From Natronomonas gomsonensis (lineage in GTDB: Archaea; Halobacteriota; Halobacteria; Halobacteriales; Haloarculaceae): 64,000 bases of DNA. A model generated the notes under the pieces. The model made no database searches, was not told the DNA's origin, and saw only the letters and a list, made by a program, of their open reading frames with translations. The position numbers and the translations under genes were made by a program. Position 1 is the first letter of the stretch, and every line of letters starts with the position of its first letter. The DNA is taken from NCBI RefSeq assembly GCF_013391635.1, contig NZ_JACAWU010000001.1, forward strand, positions 1,116,001-1,180,000. The letters are read 5' to 3'. Below, in pieces: positions 8,750 through 17,981 of the stretch.

Positions 8750-8750
8750 G

Positions 8751-11033
8751 TCACCGGCGCCCGAACAGCCGTTCCCGAAGCGACCGCGAGGACGGGCGTT
8801 CGGCGAGCAGAACTGGCGTGTCCAGCCGTTCGAGCACGTCGAACGCCAGCGAGCCACGGACGATACGCGACAGCAGTCCGCGCTCGGTCGCACCGATGAC
8901 GACGAGACTGTGTTCGGCACCGATTCGTCCGATAGCGTCCTGAACGTCGCCAGTCTCGACGTGAATCGCCGCTCCGGAGAGGTCGTGGTCGTCGGCCCAC
9001 TCCGTCAGGAACGTTCGGCCGGCGTCTTCCTCACCCTCCTCGGCGACGTACAACAGCGACACGTCCGCATCGACCGTCTCCCGGAGCGCGACGGCGACCT
9101 CCGCCGACAGCTCCGAGGAGTAGCCACCGGCGGTGGGGACGAGCACGTCCGTGGTGTCGAGTTCCTCCCCGTCGAAGACGAGGAAGTCACACGGGAGGTC
9201 GTGGGCGAGTTCGTCGACGACCCCCTCGGCACGTCCGCCGGCGAACTGGGTGCCGCCGTAGCCCATCACGACGGTGTCGGCGGCGTTCGACCGGGCTAGG
9301 TCGAACACCTCCGCGAGGCCCCGGTGGGAGAGGACGGTCCGGGTCTCGATGGGGACATCGAACGCTTCGGCGTCGGATTTCGCGGCCGTCAGCAGGTCGT
9401 CGGAGGCCGCGTCGATTTGCTCGCGGTTCTCCGCTGCTACGTCGAGGGCCGTCTGGTCGGGAACCGTCACGACGTGTGTCGCGAGCACTCGACCACCCTT
9501 GTGTCGGGCCAGCGCTGCCGCCAGCGTCACCAAGGCGTGTTCGGTCCGCGGATTCGACAGCGGGACCATAATCGTCGGTCCCTCCGTCTCCGGAGCGACC
9601 GCGTCGGCCGCATCGACGACGGGGTCGGGGAACTCCGACCCGCGGTTTCGAATGTACTCCGAGAGCGCACCCTGCTGTGTCGTCTCGTTGCGGGCGTAGA
9701 CGAAGTACCAGGCCAGAGCGGCGATGACGAACCCGGCCGACAGCGCGATTTCGATGCCGTCCATGAACGCCACGAGGCCGAGCGAGAGGACGCCACCGAG
9801 AATCGGAGTAATGGGATACAACGGAACCGTGAAATCGGGATCGTACTCGGGGACGTCGGCCTCTCGGAAGACGATGAGCGCCGCGTTCAACAGCGCGTAC
9901 ACGATGAGGTGGAGGACGCTCGCGGCCTTCGCGAGCACCTCGATTTCCTGTCCGAGTGCGGCGATGAAGACGATGATGAGTCCACCCGTGACGACGATAG
10001 AGCGATACGGCGTCGCGTAGTTCGGGTGAATCTCGTTGAGCCAGTCGGTGACGATTCTGTCCCGGCCCATCGCGAAGTTGATGCGCGCCGACGCGAGAAT
10101 GGAGGCGTTCGCCGAGGAGGCGGTCGCCAACAGTGCACCGAGGGTCATCACCGCCGCGGCGACGGTGGCGATACCGCCGACTTGACCGAGCGGGCCGAGA
10201 GTGATTGATGTCGGGAAGGCTATCTCGGCGACCTGTGCGACCGGTGCATCCTGGCTCAACTCCGACCACGGCACGACGCCGAGCATCACGGTTACGAGAA
10301 TCGCGTAGATGACCGTGACGATGGCGACGCTGCCGATGATGGCGATGGGAAGGTTCCGACCGGGGTTCTTCAGTTCCTCGGCGACGGTCGCGATTTTCGC
10401 ATAGCCGAGGAAGGAGACGAACACGAGCGCCGTCGCGGGGAGGATAGCGCCGTACCCGGCTTCGGTCGGCGCGATTCCACCGGTCCCGACGAGCGTCCCG
10501 TAATCGAAGGTGGTGAACCCGGCGATGGCGAAGACGGTGAGAATCGAAAGCAGGATGAAGACGATGACGGTCTGGACGCCGCCGGTCTCCTTGGCGCCGA
10601 TGTAGTTGACGCCGACGAAGACGAGGCCGGCGAGGAGTGCGCCGACCTGAATCTGGTTCAAGAAGAGGAATCCGGGGAGGCCGACGAACTCGATGAGGTA
10701 CTGTCCGAACCCGATACAGTAGAACGCAGAGGCGAAGGCCAGCCCCATCCAGTCGCCCATCCCGGCGATAGAGCCGAACATCGGCCCGAGTGCCTTGTTG
10801 ATGTAGTAGTAGCCGCCGCCGGCTTTCGGCATCGCGGTGCCGAGTTCCGACACCGAGAAGGCGTTTATCATCGCGATGAGGCCGCCGACGACGAAGGAGA
10901 CGACGACGACCGGGCCGGCCTCGTTGGCGGCGACGCCGGGCAGAACGAAGATGCCGGCACCGATCATCGTCCCGATGCCGATGGTCATCGCCGAAATCAG
11001 CCCGAGGTCTTTGGCGAGTTCGTCGTCGCTCAC
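8751..11033 (-). CDS. APC-family amino acid permease with C-terminal UspA domains
   Basis: A 760-residue fusion. Residues about 10-430 form a 12-helix APC-superfamily permease; the consensus helix 1 region SAMTIGIGTMIGAGIFVLPG is clear. Residues about 485-620 and 625-745 are two cytosolic UspA domains, the second ending VIGATERGLLSRIVRGSLA, which is the nucleotide-binding pattern. Such fusions suggest transport gated or tuned by nucleotide or energy state; that is inference. It starts at a GTG (SDDELAKDLG). It is divergent from an Lrp-TrkA_C regulator, which probably controls it, and its leader holds two short ORFs (described separately). Substrate: an amino acid or similar cation-coupled solute. 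Confidence 0.92.
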   Translation of the reverse strand: MSDDELAKDLGLISAMTIGIGTMIGAGIFVLPGVAANEAGPVVVVSFVVGGLIAMINAFSVSELGTAMPKAGGGYYYINKALGPMFGSIAGMGDWMGLAFASAFYCIGFGQYLIEFVGLPGFLFLNQIQVGALLAGLVFVGVNYIGAKETGGVQTVIVFILLSILTVFAIAGFTTFDYGTLVGTGGIAPTEAGYGAILPATALVFVSFLGYAKIATVAEELKNPGRNLPIAIIGSVAIVTVIYAILVTVMLGVVPWSELSQDAPVAQVAEIAFPTSITLGPLGQVGGIATVAAAVMTLGALLATASSANASILASARINFAMGRDRIVTDWLNEIHPNYATPYRSIVVTGGLIIVFIAALGQEIEVLAKAASVLHLIVYALLNAALIVFREADVPEYDPDFTVPLYPITPILGGVLSLGLVAFMDGIEIALSAGFVIAALAWYFVYARNETTQQGALSEYIRNRGSEFPDPVVDAADAVAPETEGPTIMVPLSNPRTEHALVTLAAALARHKGGRVLATHVVTVPDQTALDVAAENREQIDAASDDLLTAAKSDAEAFDVPIETRTVLSHRGLAEVFDLARSNAADTVVMGYGGTQFAGGRAEGVVDELAHDLPCDFLVFDGEELDTTDVLVPTAGGYSSELSAEVAVALRETVDADVSLLYVAEEGEEDAGRTFLTEWADDHDLSGAAIHVETGDVQDAIGRIGAEHSLVVIGATERGLLSRIVRGSLAFDVLERLDTPVLLAERPSSRSLRERLFGRR

Positions 11034-11144
11034 TGGGCGATACCTCCGTTCGAACCGTCCGCGAGCGACGGTGAACCGCCCTCAAGGTGTTGATTGGGCT
11101 GTACTGTTCGGTGTCGGTCGATTGTGGGTGAGGCGGACATGTAT

Positions 11145-11234
11145 TCAGACGGAAGGGTTCGGAAGCGAGACGACCGGGGTCTCGGCGTCGTCCTCGGTCG
11201 CGACCGGTATCAGGACGTACTCGAATAGCCTCAT
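11145..11234 (-). CDS. Short leader ORF 2, UspA-N-terminus-like (29 aa)
   Basis: ATG at 11234 to TGA at 11145 encodes a 29-residue peptide beginning MRLFEYVLIPVATEDDAETP. The YVLIPVATEDDAE segment looks like the first strand and loop of a UspA domain, then the frame stops. Its ATG overlaps the stop of leader ORF 1 (ATGA), implying translational coupling. It lies 111 nt ahead of the APC-UspA permease start. It may be the remnant of a degraded UspA gene or a regulatory leader peptide. No Shine-Dalgarno is evident. Real translation is uncertain. Confidence 0.35.
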   Translation of the reverse strand: MRLFEYVLIPVATEDDAETPVVSLPNPSV

Positions 11235-11299
11235 CGCTGGTGACAGTGGTGGACGACGACGGAGCGCCACCCCGAGCGCGCGGTCGGTCTACATTTCAT
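11231..11299 (-). CDS. Short leader ORF 1 (22 aa)
   Basis: ATG at 11299 to TGA at 11231 encodes 22 residues, starting MKCRPTARSGWRSVVVHHCH. The TATA box TTATATAA (11321-11328) is centred 25-26 nt before this ATG, the spacing of a leaderless haloarchaeal start, so the permease transcript should begin at this codon. The stop overlaps the ATG of leader ORF 2. Two Cys and three His/Trp-like residues are present, but no family is recognised. Confidence 0.35.
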   Translation of the reverse strand: MKCRPTARSGWRSVVVHHCHQR

Positions 11300-11393
11300 A
11301 CCCGACTCGATGGCTGCTCATTATATAAGTGTGCCGTAATAAATAACCAATCAGTAAAAATACGCCCATCAATTGCGCCTTCCTCAATATAAT

Positions 11394-11419
11394 GATTGTA
11401 TATTACGTGTATCACAATC
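11394..11419. promoter_or_regulatory. Probable Lrp-type operator
   Basis: Perfect 6-bp arms GATTGT (11394-11399) and ACAATC (11414-11419) flank 14 bp with a central ACGT. The 26-bp imperfect palindrome ends about 13 bp before the TATA box of the Lrp gene and about 66 bp from the permease TATA box, so it is well placed for autoregulation and control of the divergent permease. The assignment to the adjacent Lrp protein is inference. Confidence 0.5.
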
Positions 11420-11462
11420 CGTCGAACAGCGGTATAAAGTAGTATCCGAGTAAGGGGTCGGT

Positions 11463-12215
11463 ATGGAGTATCGGCTGGACGAAATCGACCGTCACATCAT
11501 CCACGCGCTGATGGGCGATGCACGGAACACCTCGGCACCGACGATAGCCGAGGCTGTGAACGTCTCGCCGGGGACGGTCAGAAACCGTATCAACCGGCTC
11601 GAAGAGCACGGCATCATCGAGGGGTACACCGCACAGGTCGACTTCGAGCGGGCAGACGGTCGGCTGACGAACCTGTACATGTGCAACGTTCCGGTCTCCG
11701 ACCGGGAGGTGTTGGCCCAAGAGGCGCGAACGATTCCCGGCGTCATCAACGTCCGAGAACTGATGACCGGACGCCGGAACCTCCACGTACTGGCCGTCGG
11801 CGAGGACACCGACGACCTGCGTCGTATCTCCCGTGCGCTGTCGACGCTCGGTATCGAAATCGACGAGGAGGACCTCGTCCAAAACGAGACGTTCGACCCC
11901 TACTGCCCCTTCGGGCCGACCGACGCGGCCGAATCCCATCCTTCGACGGACTTCATCAGCCTCGCCGGTGGCGCGAAGGTCGCCGAGGTAACCGTCAGAG
12001 CGGACGCGCCCATCACGGGTCACACGTTGGCCGACGCCGTCGAACGCGGCCTCCTCGACGAGGAAGCCCTCGTCATCGCCATCGAACGCGACGACGACGT
12101 GCTGACGCCCCACGGCGAGACGACCATCCAGTCCGGCGACGTGATTACGGTCCTCTCACGGGAGGGCGACCGCGAACGGACGCTCGAAGCCTTCCTCGGC
12201 ACCGACGACACCTGA
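11463..12215 (+). CDS. Lrp/AsnC regulator with TrkA_C (RCK_C) domain
   Basis: A 250-residue fusion regulator. Residues about 4-60 are an AsnC-type winged helix (YRLDEIDRHIIHALMGDARN). Residues about 65-135 resemble the RAM-like dimer region. Residues about 160-245 are a TrkA_C/RCK_C ligand-binding domain, with the closing pattern TTIQSGDVITVLSRE. TrkA_C domains bind small ligands and are found in K+ channels, transporters and regulators. The gene is divergent from the APC-UspA permease and is the likely sensor for its substrate. TATAAAG at 11433-11439 gives a leaderless start at 11463. Confidence 0.92.
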   Translation: MEYRLDEIDRHIIHALMGDARNTSAPTIAEAVNVSPGTVRNRINRLEEHGIIEGYTAQVDFERADGRLTNLYMCNVPVSDREVLAQEARTIPGVINVRELMTGRRNLHVLAVGEDTDDLRRISRALSTLGIEIDEEDLVQNETFDPYCPFGPTDAAESHPSTDFISLAGGAKVAEVTVRADAPITGHTLADAVERGLLDEEALVIAIERDDDVLTPHGETTIQSGDVITVLSREGDRERTLEAFLGTDDT

Positions 12216-12267
12216 CGTGCCTCGTGATATCCGATGGTAGTCCGGAGTCGATTCCGAAGACATTTGG

Positions 12268-12283
12268 CTGACTGACCAGTCAG
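12268..12283. promoter_or_regulatory. TetR-type palindrome ahead of MATE gene
   Basis: CTGACTGACCAGTCAG: arms CTGACTG and CAGTCAG around a 2-bp centre, perfect except that centre. This is the common TetR/AcrR operator shape. It ends 10 nt before the TTG start of the MATE exporter, where a bound repressor would block transcription start. No TetR gene is adjacent; the only one in the window is at 18094. Confidence 0.55.
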
Positions 12284-12293
12284 TACAAACACG

Positions 12294-13733
12294 TTGTCCC
12301 GCGTTCCGAACCCCTTCCGATTGGCGATACTGGCCGTCGGGTTGCTGTTGGCCCGCCTCGGCCTCATCGGCGAGGAGCGTGCACGCCGGACGGCCGACCT
12401 CGCGTGGCCGCGCATCGTCACGGGACTGGCGCGGATGTCGAAGAACGCCGTCGACGTGGCGATGGTCGGCGTCGCCGTCGGCGGCGGTGCCATCGCCGGC
12501 GTCGGTATCGCCGGGCCGTTCTGGGGGCTGGCGTTCTCCATCGGTGGTGGCGTCGCCGGCGGCACCATCGCGCTGGTCAGCCAACGGTTCGGCGCCGACG
12601 CCTACGAGGAACTCGGACTCGCGGTACGCTCCAGCGTCTTCCTCGTCGTCGCTATCTCGCTGCCCGTCGTCGCCGTCTTCTGGACGTACTCGACGGAACT
12701 CATCGGCCTGCTCAGCAGCGACGCCGAGACCGTCCGCCTCGGCGGCGAGTACCTCCGGGTCGTCGCGTTGGGCGTCCCCTTCGCCGGCCTCAATCTGGTC
12801 GGCAGTCGCGTCCTCGTCGGCTCCGACGACGCCTACACCGCGATGGTGCTCCGTGGTGGTGGTGCCATCGCCAACGTCGTCATCAACGCCGCCCTCATCT
12901 TCGGCCTCGGGTGGGGCGTCGTCGGCGCCGCAGTCGGGACCGTCCTCTCGAACCTCGGCGTCACCGCCGCCTTCGCTATCGGGCTGACGGCAGGGCGCTT
13001 CCCCGGTGCCGGGACGTTCCCGGTTACCGTCGACCCCGTCGGAACCTACGTCGACCCCTCGACGGTCGCCGATTTGGTGTCCATCGGTCTGCCGGTGATG
13101 GGCCGGAACCTCGTCTGGACCGTCGCCGAGTTCCCGATGTTCGCCATCCTCGACATCTTCGGCCAGGACGTGGTGTCGGCGTTCGTCATCGCCCGGCGCA
13201 TCTGGGGACTGATGAACACGCCCGGCTGGGGCTTCGGGCTCGCATCCTCCAGTCTCGTCGGCCAGGAACTCGGCACCGGCGCCGAAGAGACCGCCGAGGC
13301 CTACGGCCGTGAAATCATCCGCTACTCGGTGGCCGTCTACATCGTCTTCGCCGCCGTCGTCTTCGTCGCCACCGAACCCATCGTCACGCTGTTCGTCGAC
13401 GACCCGAACGCCCCCGCCGTCCCCATCGCCGTCGACCTCGTCAGAGTGGCCTGTGTCGCCGTCGTCATGCAGGGAGTCTCCGGGGGCGCCGCCGGCCCGC
13501 TCGATGCGGCCGGCGACACCCGCTGGGCCTTCTTCAGTCAGGCGCTGGGGATGTTCGGCTGTTCGATTCCGCTCGTCTACCTCGGCGCCACCACGTCGCT
13601 GGGCATCTACGGGCTGTATCTCGCTTTCCTCGCCGAGACGACGGTGCCGGCGGCGCTGAACTACTACCGCTTTGCGACGGGTAAGTGGAAGGCTGTCAGT
13701 CGGGAGTACCGGCCGGAAACCCCGGCGGACTGA
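12294..13733 (+). CDS. MATE-family multidrug/cation exporter
   Basis: A 479-residue protein with the MATE fold of two six-helix bundles; helices are evident from about residue 10 to 460. The segment GPFWGLAFSIGGGVAGGTIAL is the early MATE motif, and the sequence repeats its pattern in the second half (GWGFGLASSSLVGQELG). MATE proteins extrude cationic drugs or metabolites in exchange for Na+ or H+. The apparent start is a TTG at 12294; no in-frame ATG lies upstream of the first helix. An operator-like palindrome immediately precedes the start. It converges with the MMPL gene, 15 nt between stops. Confidence 0.9.
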   Translation: MSRVPNPFRLAILAVGLLLARLGLIGEERARRTADLAWPRIVTGLARMSKNAVDVAMVGVAVGGGAIAGVGIAGPFWGLAFSIGGGVAGGTIALVSQRFGADAYEELGLAVRSSVFLVVAISLPVVAVFWTYSTELIGLLSSDAETVRLGGEYLRVVALGVPFAGLNLVGSRVLVGSDDAYTAMVLRGGGAIANVVINAALIFGLGWGVVGAAVGTVLSNLGVTAAFAIGLTAGRFPGAGTFPVTVDPVGTYVDPSTVADLVSIGLPVMGRNLVWTVAEFPMFAILDIFGQDVVSAFVIARRIWGLMNTPGWGFGLASSSLVGQELGTGAEETAEAYGREIIRYSVAVYIVFAAVVFVATEPIVTLFVDDPNAPAVPIAVDLVRVACVAVVMQGVSGGAAGPLDAAGDTRWAFFSQALGMFGCSIPLVYLGATTSLGIYGLYLAFLAETTVPAALNYYRFATGKWKAVSREYRPETPAD

Positions 13734-13748
13734 TTTCCAACCGATTGA

Positions 13749-16256
13749 TTACGCAGTGGCATCGCGCAGGCGCGGAACGACCCGCGTCTCGACGGCGTGC
13801 CAGACGACGATGGTCGACGGCAACACCAGAAGCGACGCCAGGTACGCGTAGAACACGCCTAGCGCCAACAGCAGGCCGAATTCGGCGATGAGCGGGATGA
13901 GCGCGAGATACAGCACGCCGAGGCCACACACCGTCGTCAGCATGCTCCCGGTGAGCGCGCCGCCGGTCCCCTGTGCGGTGGTTCGCAGGGCGGCGTGGAT
14001 GTCCCGGCCGTTCTCGAACTCGTCGACGAAGCGGTGCATGAAGTGGACGGTGTAGTCGACGCCCAACCCGATGGACACCGACAGGATGGGGGCGTTGAAC
14101 GGCGTCAACGGGACGTCGAAGTACCGCATCGACCCTGCGAGCAACCCGACGGTCACCAACACCGGAACGAGATTGATGAGGCCGTAGACGGCCCGCCCCT
14201 CCAGCCACCGGTAGAACAGCATCAGAAAGACGGCGGTGAGCAGGAAGGCGACGATGAGACTCCGGAGCGCGGACTCGGTGATTCGGTCGATGACGACCTG
14301 ATTGACGACTAACTGCCCGGTCGGAACGGCGTCCATCCGCATCTCCTCGGCGACCTGTTGGGCGGCCACCGTCGCCTCGGTCTGGTCGGCGTCGACGTCG
14401 ACCTGATAGACGATGCGGGTGGCGCTTCGGTCCTCGGTGATGGAGTTCCGCGCCTGGTCGCCGGCCGGCGAATCGAGCAGCTCCGCGTACACGCGGTCGA
14501 TGTCCCGGTCGGGGACCCCGTCGCCGTCCGTGTCGTGCTGTTCGACCAGCGCGGCGAACTCGGGGTCGGCCTCGGCACGGGAGTCGACGACGCCGAGGAT
14601 GCTCGTCGCGTCGGCGCGGCGGTCGGACTGGACGAACGCATCCGGCGGGTCGGTCACCGCCCGGTCGATGTCCTCCAGTGCAACGTCCGAGCGGACGGCC
14701 CTGTCCTCGACGTATATCGTGACGCTGCCGATGAACCCCTGCTCGAAGTCCTCTTCGAGGTACTCGAGGACGGTCATGAACGTGTACTGCGACGGCGCGA
14801 ACGGTTCGGGGAGGGCCTGGTACTGCTCGATTCGGTCCTCGTCGGGGAAGAACGCCTCCTGTGAGAACTCGGTGTCGACGCCGGTGCCGTAGGCACCGCC
14901 GACCCCACCGAGGACGAGCGCGGCGACCAGGACGACCGCCGGGGCGATTCGAGCGGCGGTCACGCCGGCCGGCAGGATGGCTCCGAGTATCGACCCCTCC
15001 CGTCCGAGTGGGCTACTGCCGAACTCCGGGAACCGAGTCCCCTCGCGAAACCCGTCGAGGCCGACCTTCGCCGCGGGGAGGAACACGCCGAAGATGGCGA
15101 AGGTGAACACCATCCCGACGGAGGCGACGATGCCGAAGTCCCGTAGCTGACCCAGCGAACTGGTGAGGTTCGCCGCGAAGCCGATGACCGTCGTTCCGGT
15201 GACGATGAGAAACGCCGCCGACAACTGCGTCGTCGTGATGCCCATCGACTCGCGGATGCCGGTGCCGCGGCCGCGTTCCTCGCGATACCGGTTGATGATG
15301 TGGATGCCGAAGTCGATGCCGACCGCCAACAGCAGCGGGAAGACGGTGACCAGCGAGTCCGAGAACGGGATGCCGGCATATCCCATGAATCCGAACGTCC
15401 AGACGAGCGTCATCACGAGCGCGACGAGACCGAGAAGCAGGTCGACCGGGTCCCGGTAGGCGACGACGAGGAAGAACGTGATGAGCAGTATCGCCGCTGG
15501 GAAGACGACGATGGCCGTGTCGTTCAGCAGTTGGGTGACCTCCTCGTTGATGATGGCGTTGCCGAAGACGATGGCGTTCTCGCCGTGGTCGTACCCCTCG
15601 ACGCCGTCGACGACGTCGATGGTTCGCTGCTGGAGACGCGCGTTGTCGCCGTCGTCGGCCATCGGCGGCGTGTCGTAGGTGACGAGAATTTGTGCGACCG
15701 ACGCCGACGCCGAACCCGACGAGAAGTCCGTACTCACCGGCCCAAGCGAGTTCGCGTCGGCGGCCGACCGGATGGCGCCGTCTAGCTGTCGTTGTGAGGC
15801 GCGTTCGACCGCACGGTGCAACTCCTCGGGCGTCGAGGCCTCGGGGTCGAGCTGTCGGGCGATGTTCGAGGCCGGACTCATCGTCGAGGTGACCCGCAGT
15901 CGGTCGTGGTTCTCGAGTCGCTGTTGGGTCTCCAACATCCGCAGCAGACTCGACTTCGAGAGGACGTTGCGGTCGTCCTCGATGAACACGTTGGCGTTGC
16001 TGCCGCCGGAGGCTCGCGCTCCGCCGTCGAAGTTCTCCTGCATGTCTTCGAGGGCTTCGGCCTCTTCGAGGTTCTCGGTGAACTGGTCGGTACCGGCCTG
16101 CTGTTCGCCGCCCCCGCCCAATCCGGCGGCGAAAACGCCCGTCAGGACGACGAAGGCGAGAACGACCCGCAGCGGTCGCTCGGAGACGATGGTGGTGATG
16201 CGACTGCTCAGCGGGTCGATGCGGTCCGTGTCGTGGGTCTCCGGGCCGTCGACCAT
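13749..16256 (-). CDS. RND/MMPL-family exporter (HAE3-like)
   Basis: An 835-residue RND-superfamily protein. It has one N-terminal helix (about 28-48), a large external loop, helices at about 225-400 (VFPAAILLITFFLVVAYRDP), a second external loop at about 450-640, and a final helix cluster to about 825, the two-repeat RND topology. The DFGIHIINRYREE and LGVDYTVHFMHRF stretches are the paired helix-4 motifs carrying the proton-relay Asp. Archaeal members are thought to move lipids or hydrophobic compounds. It starts 3 nt after the stop of the COG1361 gene, so the two form an operon, divergent from a TetR gene. Confidence 0.92.
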   Translation of the reverse strand: MVDGPETHDTDRIDPLSSRITTIVSERPLRVVLAFVVLTGVFAAGLGGGGEQQAGTDQFTENLEEAEALEDMQENFDGGARASGGSNANVFIEDDRNVLSKSSLLRMLETQQRLENHDRLRVTSTMSPASNIARQLDPEASTPEELHRAVERASQRQLDGAIRSAADANSLGPVSTDFSSGSASASVAQILVTYDTPPMADDGDNARLQQRTIDVVDGVEGYDHGENAIVFGNAIINEEVTQLLNDTAIVVFPAAILLITFFLVVAYRDPVDLLLGLVALVMTLVWTFGFMGYAGIPFSDSLVTVFPLLLAVGIDFGIHIINRYREERGRGTGIRESMGITTTQLSAAFLIVTGTTVIGFAANLTSSLGQLRDFGIVASVGMVFTFAIFGVFLPAAKVGLDGFREGTRFPEFGSSPLGREGSILGAILPAGVTAARIAPAVVLVAALVLGGVGGAYGTGVDTEFSQEAFFPDEDRIEQYQALPEPFAPSQYTFMTVLEYLEEDFEQGFIGSVTIYVEDRAVRSDVALEDIDRAVTDPPDAFVQSDRRADATSILGVVDSRAEADPEFAALVEQHDTDGDGVPDRDIDRVYAELLDSPAGDQARNSITEDRSATRIVYQVDVDADQTEATVAAQQVAEEMRMDAVPTGQLVVNQVVIDRITESALRSLIVAFLLTAVFLMLFYRWLEGRAVYGLINLVPVLVTVGLLAGSMRYFDVPLTPFNAPILSVSIGLGVDYTVHFMHRFVDEFENGRDIHAALRTTAQGTGGALTGSMLTTVCGLGVLYLALIPLIAEFGLLLALGVFYAYLASLLVLPSTIVVWHAVETRVVPRLRDATA

Positions 16257-16259
16257 CGG

Positions 16260-17861
16260 TCAGTTCCGGCGCCGCCACCAGAGTCCCGCGCCGACGACGG
16301 CGACGACGGCCACGACGCCGATGGCGATGGGGACGACGGGCGGTCCCTCGTCGGTCGTTTCGGGTTCCTCGACGGTGACCGCCTGCTGGTAGGTGTCGGA
16401 GAGCGTGCTCTCACCGCGGCGATTGTCGTACTGGAAGTCGAATTCGACGGGGTAGGTCTTCGCCATCGCACCGCCCGTTGCCGAAAGCGAGAACCGCAAC
16501 TCGCCGGACTCGCCGGGTTCCAACTCGGAGATGAACGCCTCGTCGCTCGACGTCGACAGCGGACTGTCGGCGTACAGTCGCGCGTCGATGTTCGAGAGCG
16601 TCTCCGGGCGCTCGTTCGTTATCGTGACGACGAGGTCACTCGACCCACCCGACTCGACGGTGGCGTTCTCGGCCGTGACCGAGAACTCCCCGCGGCGTTC
16701 GTCGACGACGACCCGCTCGGAGAGGGGCCCGGCGGTGACCGTCGACTCGCCCTCGTTCGCGTACTCGACGCTGAACCGGACCTGTCTCGGGCCGGCCAAC
16801 GCCTGCCCGCTCACCTCGGTCGGGAAGGCGAACTCGGTCGCCTCGCCGCTCTCGAGTTCCGGCAGGGCGTACCGGCCTTCCTCGACGAACAGCGAGTCGC
16901 TCGCCGGTTCGATGACCAACACGCCGTCGGAGACCGGACGGGGCCCCTCGTTGCGGAGCGTCCCGGTGATGTTGCCGGCGTAGCCGACCGACAGCGTGTC
17001 TTCGAGCCCCTCGATGTCGAAGGACTGCTCGGAGAGGGGTTCGAGGTGGCCGACGACCGGGTCGGATTGGGCCTCGGCGCCGTCGGTGTTCGTGTACTCG
17101 ACGGTCGCCTCGATGGGCTTGGCGCCGGTCGCGACGCCCTCGGCGACGGCCGCATCGACGGTCACGGTGGCGGACTCCTCCGGTGCGAGGTCGCCGACGA
17201 ACGAGCGGGCTTCGCCGGTGCCGAGCGTCACGCCGCCGCTTCCGCGGAGGGTCACCCGCGTCGCGTTGGCCCGCTCGGAGCCGACGTTTTCGATGGTGAC
17301 GTCCGCGTCGCCGGAAGTACCGGGCTGGACGTCGGTGTCGACGTCCGTGATGGCGAACCGCGGTTCGGAGACGACCCGTACGTCGACGGTCTGACGCTCC
17401 GTCTCGGTCCGTCGCTGCGGGTCGGACATCGAGGAGGTCTGTCGGACGTAGGAGTACCGCACCTTCACGTCCAACTCGTAGGTGCCGGGTTCGGTCCCTT
17501 CGGGAACGACGACTCGAAACGGCGTCGACGTGAGGGAGCCATCCGGGATAGAGCCGACCGCGGTTCGCCCGGTCCGCACGTCGAGGGGGCCCTCACCGTC
17601 GGCCGCGACGGAGACCGCCCTCGCGGTGAGCACTTCCTCGCTTCGGGGCCCGGTGTCGAGGTCGCCGCTGTTCTGGAGTTGGACCTCGATTCGCGTGTCG
17701 CTGCCCGGCGTGACCTCGGCGTCGGGCGCGTACGCGGAGATATCCGGTTCGCCGCGCGTGAAATCGCGCTGGGTCTGTTGGCCGACGACTGCGCCGGCCG
17801 AAACGGTCAGACAGACGAACAGGGCGGCGACGGCCACCGCCATCAGGGACTTACGAACCAC
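16260..17861 (-). CDS. COG1361-type surface protein (MMPL partner)
   Basis: A surface protein of about 533 residues: signal peptide (VVRKSLMAVAVAALFVC to about residue 25), then four to five CARDB/NEW3-like beta-sandwich repeats (e.g. VTIENVGSERANATRVTLRG; VTITNERPETLSNIDARLY), and a single C-terminal membrane helix followed by WWRRRN. Topology: large exterior domain, short cytosolic tail. The start is a GTG at 17861; a GTG at 17936 would add 25 Pro-rich residues and is less likely, and an inner ATG lies at 17843. It is co-transcribed with the MMPL exporter and is a clear paralogue of the 54742 protein. Likely an external partner of the exporter; that is inference. Confidence 0.85.
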   Translation of the reverse strand: MVRKSLMAVAVAALFVCLTVSAGAVVGQQTQRDFTRGEPDISAYAPDAEVTPGSDTRIEVQLQNSGDLDTGPRSEEVLTARAVSVAADGEGPLDVRTGRTAVGSIPDGSLTSTPFRVVVPEGTEPGTYELDVKVRYSYVRQTSSMSDPQRRTETERQTVDVRVVSEPRFAITDVDTDVQPGTSGDADVTIENVGSERANATRVTLRGSGGVTLGTGEARSFVGDLAPEESATVTVDAAVAEGVATGAKPIEATVEYTNTDGAEAQSDPVVGHLEPLSEQSFDIEGLEDTLSVGYAGNITGTLRNEGPRPVSDGVLVIEPASDSLFVEEGRYALPELESGEATEFAFPTEVSGQALAGPRQVRFSVEYANEGESTVTAGPLSERVVVDERRGEFSVTAENATVESGGSSDLVVTITNERPETLSNIDARLYADSPLSTSSDEAFISELEPGESGELRFSLSATGGAMAKTYPVEFDFQYDNRRGESTLSDTYQQAVTVEEPETTDEGPPVVPIAIGVVAVVAVVGAGLWWRRRN

Positions 17862-17981
17862 GGTTCGGACCTCTGTCGGCGGTCGATTCGTCGGCGGCGC
17901 GACACGTGGAGGGGCGTCGGCGGGGGCGGACGGCACTCGCTGGCATTACCGGCACGGTTATGCGCCGGGACAATAGCCGTT

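Larger units (their letters stand above)
11034..11462. other. Divergent promoter region of permease and Lrp regulator
   Basis: This 429-bp gap holds two short ORFs on the minus strand (11145-11299), the permease TATA box at 11321-11328, an AT-rich tract at 11329-11420, the inverted repeat at 11394-11419, and the Lrp TATA box TATAAAG at about 11433-11439, 27 nt before the Lrp start. Bases 11034-11144 contain no other element I recognise. Confidence 0.6.
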
